A stretch of DNA of 37,273 bases from positions 1-37,273 of the IMG/VR virus record IMGVR_UViG_3300021961_000267; one strand, given 5' to 3'. Positions 21,940-27,378 of the stretch are shown piece after piece. The notes under the pieces were generated by a model. The model saw only the letters and a program-made list of their open reading frames with translations. It was not told the origin of the DNA and made no database searches. The DNA comes from a virus. Numbering within the stretch: the first letter of the stretch is position 1; each line of letters opens with the position of its first letter. A program made the position numbers and the translations under genes.

Positions 21940-22227
21940 ATGGAGAACGTTGGGGGAATAGATATGGGAACGGGAACGATCCGCAAGCCCATCATCAATA
22001 AGGTCACCGACTGGTGCTACAATATACTATTTGAGTTCGATGGGAGACTGCAGAACAACCAAAAGGGAGAAGCAGTAGTAGAACTGTCCACGGAGACAGC
22101 ATCGATATTCGTACATGTAGAGCGCAATGGTACTAAGATGCGCAGAAAGATGAAGCCATGCCTGCAGCGCGACCTAATCGCAGCAGCTTGCGTGGATGCA
22201 GTAAAGCAGCCTGATCTATTCCAGTAG
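21940..22227 (+). CDS. Small hypothetical protein
   Basis: A 95-residue protein from ATG 21940, two bases after the preceding stop and with AAAGGGG upstream; the frame is open further left (to 21853) but those starts lie in the previous gene. Features: MENVGGIDMGTGTIRKPIIN at the start, DWCYNILFEFDGRLQ, then strands EAVVELSTETASIFVHVERNG and a basic KMRRKMKPCLQRDLI helix. A strand-strand-helix arrangement with a basic surface may bind DNA or RNA. A strong hairpin follows the stop. Not recognised. Confidence 0.62.
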   Translation: MENVGGIDMGTGTIRKPIINKVTDWCYNILFEFDGRLQNNQKGEAVVELSTETASIFVHVERNGTKMRRKMKPCLQRDLIAAACVDAVKQPDLFQ

Positions 22228-22237
22228 ATCGGTGCTC

Positions 22238-22282
22238 TCCTGGGGCGGGAGTCTCTCTCCTCTCTCTCCTCCCGCTCCAGGA
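22238..22282 (+). terminator. Strong hairpin, possible terminator or attenuator
   Basis: TCCTGGGGCGGGAG (22238-22251) pairs with CTCCCGCTCCAGGA (22269-22282): 14 pairs with a single G-T, around a pyrimidine-rich 17-base loop. It begins 10 bases after the stop at 22227. Only a TCTTCTCT stretch, not a proper T-run, follows, so it may be an RNA-stability element rather than a terminator. Confidence 0.5.
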
Positions 22283-22368
22283 TCTTCTCTGAAACGTGTA
22301 GAGAGTGTCTGAAAATTCTTTTGACCAACCAACTAGTACCAACACCGAACCATATTTTTACATATATT

Positions 22369-22428
22369 TTAATTAGCTCCGAAATAGTATCGATAGTTAC
22401 TATTTACGGACTAACTATCTCTCTCCTA
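22369..22428. repeat. Array B: four 15-bp units with an ATAGTA-N8-TACTAT dyad
   Basis: Units TTAATTAGCTCCGAA, ATAGTATCGATAGTT, ACTATTTACGGACTA and ACTATCTCTCTCCTA follow in 15-base register from 22369. The dyad lies at 22384-22403. The family, spacing and register are those of array A 850 bases away. A gene starts at 22502. Between 22228 and 22501 no other gene is seen; the repeated ATAGGAGAACA stretches at 22437 and 22486 are ribosome-site-like. Confidence 0.78.
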
Positions 22429-22501
22429 CATACTCAATAGGAGAACATTACAGCAAATCAAACGTGTTCCGTAGGGGGAACGTATAGGAGAACAATATAA
22501 T

Positions 22502-22744
22502 ATGGGCGATTTAGCGTATGTTGATATCAGAGAAAGGATGTATAATGGTATTAGGGCTAGGATTAACGATTGTTTTGTCAGTGGTAGCGATGATGATCTC
22601 GTAAAGTTGTACATTCGTTATGGTGATGATTTAATTAACTACTTACTATGGGATATTGATGATCGTGTTGCTACAATCTGCAATATTAGAGTATGTGATA
22701 GCGAAATTGTTAATGTTGATAATATATCTAGTGATGATTGGTGA
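22502..22744 (+). CDS. Small acidic hypothetical protein
   Basis: An 80-residue acidic protein (MGDLAYVDIRERMYNGIRARI, then FVSGSDDDLVKLYIRYGDDLIN, ending in DNISSDDW). ATG 22502 follows AGGAGAACAATATAAT. It is the first gene behind array B, so probably controlled by whatever binds there. Similar acidic short proteins follow. No domain is recognised. Confidence 0.62.
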   Translation: MGDLAYVDIRERMYNGIRARINDCFVSGSDDDLVKLYIRYGDDLINYLLWDIDDRVATICNIRVCDSEIVNVDNISSDDW

Positions 22745-22760
22745 GAGGATGTTTGTTTAA

Positions 22761-22997
22761 ATGCTATTGACAGAGTATATGATTGGGGAGATGTATAGTA
22801 ATCTGTGTTATGAGTATACGGACTACTTCGTTAATATGACGTTATTGTACTTTCGTGTTTCCGATCTTAGTGATTTGAATGAAGATCAGATTAACGAGTT
22901 GATATTGTATAGTGATGAGATAAGCGATATGTACCCTTTCTTTGGTCAATGTGTAAGAGACGTCGTCCATATATGGGAAGGATATCATGATAGATGA
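22761..22997 (+). CDS. Small acidic hypothetical protein
   Basis: A 78-residue acidic protein rich in Tyr, Leu and Asp: YMIGEMYSNLCYEYTDYFVNM, then LSDLNEDQINELILYSDEISD and VRDVVHIWEGYHDR. The only purine-rich site, GAGAGGA, lies 12 bases before ATG 22761; the in-frame ATG at residue 7 is an alternative start. It may be an inhibitor or regulator; there is no recognised similarity. Helical throughout. Confidence 0.58.
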   Translation: MLLTEYMIGEMYSNLCYEYTDYFVNMTLLYFRVSDLSDLNEDQINELILYSDEISDMYPFFGQCVRDVVHIWEGYHDR

Positions 22998-23024
22998 TTG
23001 TGTTATACGAAGGGATTATAGTAT

Positions 23025-23324
23025 ATGGGTCCTCCTCTTATAAGTGAATTGATGGAAACTGTTGAATATCAGAGACGTATTCGTATTAAGTTGTCTATAG
23101 CTGCATATGGATATGAGTTTGATAGTAAGAGTATTATGTCTGACTCGGAGTATGATATGTTGAGTCGTGATGTTGATTCGAGTATATTGACTGGTCGGGA
23201 TGAGTTAGATCGTTTCTTTAAGGAAGAATTTGTACCTGATAGTGGTATGTGGATCCATAAACATCCCGAATTAGATAAGGTCAAGGCTCTGTATAACAAG
23301 TATAAGAGGTATCATAAGTTATGA
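23025..23324 (+). CDS. Protein like the Ia domain of NAD-dependent DNA ligase
   Basis: A 99-residue protein. Its centre, KLSIAAYGYEFDSKSIMSDSEYD, resembles the helical Ia domain of NAD-dependent DNA ligases (H/Y-NYxYYVxDxPxxSDxEYD), ending in HPELDKV like ligase HPEL. In ligase this domain binds nicotinamide mononucleotide. Small stand-alone phage proteins with this pattern are known to me without function. The next gene, an H protein, overlaps the stop by 4 bases (ATGA), so the two are translated together. No ligase core lies nearby, so it is not a ligase by itself. Confidence 0.55.
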   Translation: MGPPLISELMETVEYQRRIRIKLSIAAYGYEFDSKSIMSDSEYDMLSRDVDSSILTGRDELDRFFKEEFVPDSGMWIHKHPELDKVKALYNKYKRYHKL

Positions 23325-23701
23325 CTTTAATGTATTATACTAAGGAACATGAATGGGTACGTGCAGGGGAAGACGATGACGTAAACGTCGTCACTGTCGG
23401 AATTACTCGTTATGCTGCAGATCAACTAGGAGATGTAGTGTTCGTAGATGTCCCTGATATCGGCGCACATGGAAGTAAAGATACGGACTGCGCTGTCGTA
23501 GAGAGCGTCAAAGCTGCATCGGACGTATATTGGGCTCTTACGGGCGAGATCGTCGAAGTCAATCAAGATGTCGTCGATGATCCGTCAATCGTAAACGAAG
23601 ATCCCGAGGGTCGTGGATGGTTCTATAAGATGAAATGTACTGACTTGGCGGAATTAAATCAATTAATGAACGAAGAGCAATATAACGAATTTATTAGTTG
23701 A
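23321..23701 (+). CDS. gcvH: Glycine cleavage system H protein
   Basis: A full-length 126-residue H protein (E. coli GcvH has 129). Landmarks follow in order: YTKEHEWV at the start, VGITRYAADQLGDVVFVDVP, the lipoylation motif AVVESVKAASDVY with K64, and GWFYKMKCTD, ending in EEQYNEFI. H protein is the lipoylated shuttle of the glycine cleavage system, moving the aminomethyl group between P, T and L proteins; the other subunits are not in the window, so it must borrow them from the host. An in-frame ATG at 23330 is a second start. Codon choice differs from neighbours (more GTC, GAC and CGT codons), consistent with recent acquisition. Confidence 0.93.
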   Translation: MTLMYYTKEHEWVRAGEDDDVNVVTVGITRYAADQLGDVVFVDVPDIGAHGSKDTDCAVVESVKAASDVYWALTGEIVEVNQDVVDDPSIVNEDPEGRGWFYKMKCTDLAELNQLMNEEQYNEFIS

Positions 23702-23754
23702 CTTGTATCAAACTTTGATTGATTATCGTCTTATAAACAAAACGAGAGGATAAT

Positions 23755-24252
23755 ATGACGATATACTTAGATATGGATGGAGTGATAGCAGACTTCTTTA
23801 CGGAGTTCTGTAAAGTAGGCGGAGGGGTTGGCCACTGGAAGGAAGTCAAAGATATCGAGAGTACACTCGATAGTATGAAGAATACTGACTTCTTCTATAG
23901 GCTGAAACCGTATCCTAATACTTACGAATTCGTAGATGCAATTAAACAAGTCAGCGGAGGAGATTGGGGTATCTGTTCGTCTCCTCTACGTGGCGATCGC
24001 GATAATAGCTGCTACTGGAAACGGTTGTGGCTCGAAAAGTACGGTCTGATGCCTGATCACATCAGTAAGGTAATCTTTACCGCAAACAAACATCGATATG
24101 CTGTTCACAAGTGGGGTGGCAAGAACATCCTACTAGATGATAAGCAAAGTAACGTCGATAAATGGAATGCAGCAGGAGGTATCGGTATTCGATTCCAGGC
24201 TAATGAACATACAATTAATTATGCAATTCATCAAATAAGGAGCGTGATATAA
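23755..24252 (+). CDS. HAD-family 5'(3')-deoxyribonucleotidase
   Basis: A 165-residue HAD hydrolase of the NT5C type. Motif I is DMDGVIADF (residues 6-14, nucleophile D6 and acid/base D8), motif II is CSSPL near residue 75, motif III is the Lys of HKWGGK, and motif IV is LLDDKQSN near residue 127. The family dephosphorylates deoxyribonucleotides such as dUMP or dTMP. ATG 23755 follows GAGAGGATAA. Its stop overlaps the next gene (TAATG). It would help balance nucleotide pools beside ThyX and ribonucleotide reductase. Confidence 0.82.
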   Translation: MTIYLDMDGVIADFFTEFCKVGGGVGHWKEVKDIESTLDSMKNTDFFYRLKPYPNTYEFVDAIKQVSGGDWGICSSPLRGDRDNSCYWKRLWLEKYGLMPDHISKVIFTANKHRYAVHKWGGKNILLDDKQSNVDKWNAAGGIGIRFQANEHTINYAIHQIRSVI

Positions 24253-24431
24253 TGTCGAGAGCTGAGTTCACAAGTGGGTTGTTAAACAGATATGACTATA
24301 TCATCGAACTGATCGATAATCTCAAAGATCAGCTAGAACCTCACGATACTGGTCATATCCATACCGCAATCAATGTACTGTTGACCGAAAAAGAGAAATT
24401 AAGGAAACAGATAGAAGATGGGTTAGCGTAA
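24252..24431 (+). CDS. 59-residue hypothetical protein
   Basis: A small gene one residue short of the cutoff: ATG 24252 overlaps the preceding TAA (TAATG), stop at 24431. The product starts MSRAEFTSGLLNRYDYIIEL and continues IDNLKDQLEP, with a charged EKEKLRKQIEDGLA helix at the end. It is helical with heptad-like Leu spacing, perhaps a coiled-coil adaptor. The coupling to the nucleotidase supports its existence. No homologue recognised. Confidence 0.62.
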   Translation: MSRAEFTSGLLNRYDYIIELIDNLKDQLEPHDTGHIHTAINVLLTEKEKLRKQIEDGLA

Positions 24432-24432
24432 T

Positions 24433-24551
24433 CACTGGGATCCACCAGTGTACACACGTCGGGTGAGTAACACGGTTAAGCGAGATAGCGACGTTAAAGA
24501 AAGCATAGAAAATTCTCGTGGGAATGGAGCGCCCTCACTAGAAAGACTCCA
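24433..24551 (+). ncRNA. Candidate structured RNA upstream of tRNA-Trp
   Basis: Four possible stems in 119 bases: CACTGG/CCAGTG (24433-24450, 6-base loop), ACGTCG/CGACGT (24456-24494), ATTCT/GGAAT (24512-24525) and TGGAG/CTCCA (24525-24551, alternative to the third). No convincing gene is in the stretch. The position directly before tRNA-Trp suggests a leader, a degenerate tRNA or a regulatory RNA. CGGGTGAGTAACACG (24460-24474) is identical to a conserved 16S rRNA segment. Confidence 0.35.
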
Positions 24552-24554
24552 CAT

Positions 24555-24628
24555 AGACAACAAGTGTTACGGTAGCACGACTGGCTCCAACCCAGTAGGA
24601 CAGGGTTCAATTCCTTGGTTGTCTGCCA
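24555..24628 (+). tRNA. tRNA-Trp (anticodon CCA)
   Basis: A 74-base cloverleaf: acceptor AGACAAC/GTTGTCT (7 perfect pairs), D-stem GTGT/GCAC, anticodon stem ACTGG/CCAGT with loop CTCCAAC (CCA, tryptophan), T-stem CAGGG/CCTTG with loop TTCAATT, and an encoded CCA end. The D-arm is slightly unusual with a seven-base loop. Confidence 0.92.
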
Positions 24629-24638
24629 AAATCTTCTG

Positions 24639-24670
24639 TTGACCTAGAATCCGTTCTGAGCGATTATAAT
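24639..24670 (+). promoter_or_regulatory. Possible promoter of the gene at 24695
   Basis: TTGACC (24639-24644) and a perfect TATAAT (24665-24670) 20 bases later. Spacing is long for sigma70. It occurs in the 66-base gap before the ATG at 24695, as in the gap at 18831-18862. Confidence 0.4.
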
Positions 24671-24694
24671 TTATCAACTGAGAGAGAGTAAACG

Positions 24695-25030
24695 ATGTCA
24701 GAGTCATATGAACAAAAGTTTGCACAGAAGTATTATAACGACACTAGTGAGCAGTTCTTCTATAGAGTAGAACACGAGATCATAGTCAACGAAAACTTCG
24801 ATGCTAACGAAGCATGGTCAGCATATAACGAAATCCAAAATGACCTCCTGTCGATAGCTCACGAAAACTATCAGAAATCAATATCAAATAATTTTAAATA
24901 CTCCGTTGAGCTAGACTCTAAGCTCGACGATAATAAGCTAGGTATGATAAAGAATCTGATTGAGTACTACCTCAGTACTGATCAAGATTTCAAAGGCAAG
25001 ATTGTACGTCACTTCTCGGAGGACAAATAA
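24695..25030 (+). CDS. Hypothetical protein
   Basis: A 111-residue helical protein starting MSESYEQKFAQKYYNDTSE with NFDANEAWSAYNEIQND in the middle. It is mostly amphipathic helices with acidic residues and ends in DFKGKIVRHFSEDK. ATG 24695 follows GAGAGAGTAAACG. Its TAA overlaps the AAA+ gene start (TAATG), so it is coupled and may be a partner of that ATPase. No recognised domain. Confidence 0.65.
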   Translation: MSESYEQKFAQKYYNDTSEQFFYRVEHEIIVNENFDANEAWSAYNEIQNDLLSIAHENYQKSISNNFKYSVELDSKLDDNKLGMIKNLIEYYLSTDQDFKGKIVRHFSEDK

Positions 25031-25845
25031 TGTACAAAGCTATCAATCGTAAACCAGGCAGACCCTCTTCGAAGGGTAATACTCTACCAATGTATTCAGT
25101 CGACATACCTCGTGCAGAGCGTCGACAGCTCATTAGAGAGCGATACAAGGTACTGAATATTATGCTAGACAGTGTCAAGAATGGCACTTGTAGGTCTATG
25201 ATTGTCTACGGACCTCCAGGGTTAGGCAAGTCTTACTCCGTGTTTGACAAGCTGAAGGACCAAGAGATCACTACGGTCAAAGGTCACTGTACCCCTGGAG
25301 GTCTCGTTAAGACTCTATTCAAACATCGTGATGGTGGTGTTATCGTATTTGATGACACAGATAGTGTTCTTATGGATCCTAAGTCTCTTGCTCTCCTCAA
25401 GGCAGCTACAGACTCATCAAAGACTCGTGTAGTGTCATATAAATCTACTAGGACTATCGAAGCTGATGATGAGCTAGGCAAAGTTGAGTCATCATTCGAG
25501 TTCAAAGGGACAATCATATTCATAACTAACATGGACTTCAATAATGCTCCTAAAGCTATTTCTCCTCATACACAAGCTATTATTTCTCGTTCTACTTACG
25601 TTGATCTTGGGCTCCGCACTCGCGATGATTATATCGATCTTATAGAGCACGTAGTATCAACAACTGGTATCCTCGATGCATTAGACAAAGATGATCAAGA
25701 TGTGATCATGAACTACATCAAGGACAATAAGGAGAAGTGGATTGAACTGTCTCTCCGTACTGTAGTCCAACTTGCGGATCTATATACATCAGTAGACGAC
25801 TGGAAACTAGTCGCTAAACATACAAAAATGAGGTCCGTGATATGA
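25030..25845 (+). CDS. AAA+ ATPase
   Basis: A 271-residue AAA+ ATPase. Walker A is GPPGLGKS at 61-68, Walker B is GVIVFDDTD near 100-108, sensor I is TIIFITNMDF near 165, and the arginine-finger region follows with THTQAIISRS-like residues. The fold lies nearest to the clamp-loader/RuvB/DnaC type. A basic N-terminal extension (KAINRKPGRPSSKGN) may contact DNA. Such proteins occur in T4-like marine phages as ATPases of unknown role, perhaps helicase loading or remodelling. It is not the T4 clamp loader (gp44), which has a collar domain. Start TAATG-coupled; ends four bases into the SDR gene. Confidence 0.8.
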   Translation: MYKAINRKPGRPSSKGNTLPMYSVDIPRAERRQLIRERYKVLNIMLDSVKNGTCRSMIVYGPPGLGKSYSVFDKLKDQEITTVKGHCTPGGLVKTLFKHRDGGVIVFDDTDSVLMDPKSLALLKAATDSSKTRVVSYKSTRTIEADDELGKVESSFEFKGTIIFITNMDFNNAPKAISPHTQAIISRSTYVDLGLRTRDDYIDLIEHVVSTTGILDALDKDDQDVIMNYIKDNKEKWIELSLRTVVQLADLYTSVDDWKLVAKHTKMRSVI

Positions 25846-26597
25846 TTCATCTCCTAGTTACTGGTCATGAAGGTTACATTGGTAGTAACTTCATCAACTA
25901 CGTAGAAACAAATGCATTACCAATACAAACATATCGTTACGAGGGAGATATCATGGACTTTGATCTCCCTTGCGATGGATTCCTTGAACCATTCTACGGA
26001 CAGAGAGAGACTTGTATGGTCCTCCATCTAGCAGCTCTTGCTGGAGTCCGTAAATCATTGGAACAACCAGATCTGTACTGGCGTAACAATGTACTAGGTA
26101 CACGTCGTGTGTTTGCTAAGTGCCAACAGCATAATGTTAAGCTGCTGTTTGCATCATCGTCTAATGCTCATGATGTTACTAATCCATATGCAGAGACTAA
26201 GAAACAAAACGAGCTCGATCGTATTAGTGATTGTGTAGGGTTCAGACCTCATACTGTATATCCAGGTCGACCTGATATGCTATTCCAACGCCTTAGAAAC
26301 AAGGAAGTGACATATATCAATACAGGTCACACGAGAGACTTTACTCATATCTTCGACATATGCTCAGCACTATGGACTATCATGAAGAACTATCCTGCAC
26401 TTAAAGGCGAGGTAGTCGATATTGGTACAGGTGAAGCTGTACCTGTAACAGATGTAGCTCTAGGTATGGGGTTCACAGGTGAGATGGTAAATGATCCTAC
26501 ACCTAATGAAAGAACTCATACAGCTGCAGATATCTCTAGGTTGAAATCATTCGGTTGGGAACCTAAATATAAGATACTGGACGTCATTGATTGGTAG
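25842..26597 (+). CDS. NAD-dependent epimerase/dehydratase (extended SDR)
   Basis: A 251-residue extended short-chain dehydrogenase. The NAD motif is TGHEGYIGS at 7-15 (TGxxGxxG), the middle holds HLAALAGVRKS and WRNNVLGT, the catalytic YxxxK is YAETK near 130, with the Ser/Thr of SSSNAH just before. Later parts (GHTRDFTHIFD) match the substrate domain of UDP-glucose 4-epimerase-type enzymes, though it is short (usual 300-340). It would change a sugar nucleotide in the glycan pathway, with the dehydrogenase and glycosyltransferase of the leftward block. ATGA-coupled to the ATPase. Confidence 0.8.
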   Translation: MIHLLVTGHEGYIGSNFINYVETNALPIQTYRYEGDIMDFDLPCDGFLEPFYGQRETCMVLHLAALAGVRKSLEQPDLYWRNNVLGTRRVFAKCQQHNVKLLFASSSNAHDVTNPYAETKKQNELDRISDCVGFRPHTVYPGRPDMLFQRLRNKEVTYINTGHTRDFTHIFDICSALWTIMKNYPALKGEVVDIGTGEAVPVTDVALGMGFTGEMVNDPTPNERTHTAADISRLKSFGWEPKYKILDVIDW

Positions 26598-26607
26598 AGG
26601 ATAACTA

Positions 26608-27378
26608 ATGACAGAGAAATTAGGAAAGAAACTTAATGAGTTCACTCAAGAGCTAGAAATACCCTTAGATACTGATGAATTATCTAAATTGGTTCCTTGG
26701 CTTCATGAAACTCTTCCTAATCTTGCCAACCCTTACCAACATTATCAAATGCCAGACGGTCAAGGAGGTACTAAAGGAGGTTACGAGGGTTGGTCTCTAA
26801 CTAGTAGAGATGGATCGTATACAGATGGATGGCCTGGAAATGGCCCTAGAAATTTATCTTACGAACAAGACGTAGAAGATATGAGTAGAAGAGTCCGTGA
26901 CCTCAAAGTAAGAACTCCAGCTTGTAATCCATATGTTCATAAAATTATAGATCAATTAGAAATTTTAGGATTTAAACCTAGTAAAGGTAGAGTTGGTGTA
27001 CTAAGGCCAGGTAAGAATATCAGGATTCATAGTGATGCTGGTGCGCAGATTGATCATTTATATGTTGCTAGAGTACATATTCCTCTAATTACTAATCCAG
27101 ATGCATGGTTTGCTACATACAATCCTCCTAAAGAGTATATTAGAACTGACCTAGGAAGATTCTGCTATGAGCCTGGTGAATTTGATTCTGAGTTAAGAAG
27201 GAAATATGAATCAAGAATCCATATGGAGTTCGGTAAAGCATACTTTACAATGGTTAATTGCCTACACACAGCTTATAATGAGGGTACAACAGATAGATAT
27301 CATATGATGTTTGTTGTATGGGATACTAAAAATTTAACTCACTTCCCATTTAACAATCAGTATAGAATAGATGATTAA
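26608..27378 (+). CDS. Aspartyl/asparaginyl beta-hydroxylase-like 2OG-Fe(II) protein (copy 2)
   Basis: A 256-residue dioxygenase, a paralogue of the lone rightward gene at 15445-16122. Shared layout: YEGWSLTSRDGSYTDGW, then NPYVHKIIDQLEILGFKPSKGRVGVLRPGKNI, and the ligands HSD (in IRIHSDAG) and His (CLHTAYNEG) with the 2OG-binding Arg of TTDRYH. It hydroxylates an unknown Asp/Asn or other substrate. It is followed at TAATG by the B12-type radical SAM protein, so the two probably act in one pathway. ATG 26608 follows AGAGGATAAC. Confidence 0.78.
   Translation: MTEKLGKKLNEFTQELEIPLDTDELSKLVPWLHETLPNLANPYQHYQMPDGQGGTKGGYEGWSLTSRDGSYTDGWPGNGPRNLSYEQDVEDMSRRVRDLKVRTPACNPYVHKIIDQLEILGFKPSKGRVGVLRPGKNIRIHSDAGAQIDHLYVARVHIPLITNPDAWFATYNPPKEYIRTDLGRFCYEPGEFDSELRRKYESRIHMEFGKAYFTMVNCLHTAYNEGTTDRYHMMFVVWDTKNLTHFPFNNQYRIDD

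Noticed and set aside
21719-22345. Three minus-strand frames opposite the first rightward genes
   Set aside because: Composition and ribosome sites favour the rightward genes; the minus frames have no start signals.
23698-23754. Strong promoter before the nucleotidase gene
   Set aside because: TTGACT is present but no -10 stands at a normal spacing (TATAAA is 28 bases away). Evidence is too weak for a feature.
24448-24642. 64-codon frame over the RNA region
   Set aside because: It runs through tRNA-Trp, has no ribosome site and an arbitrary composition.
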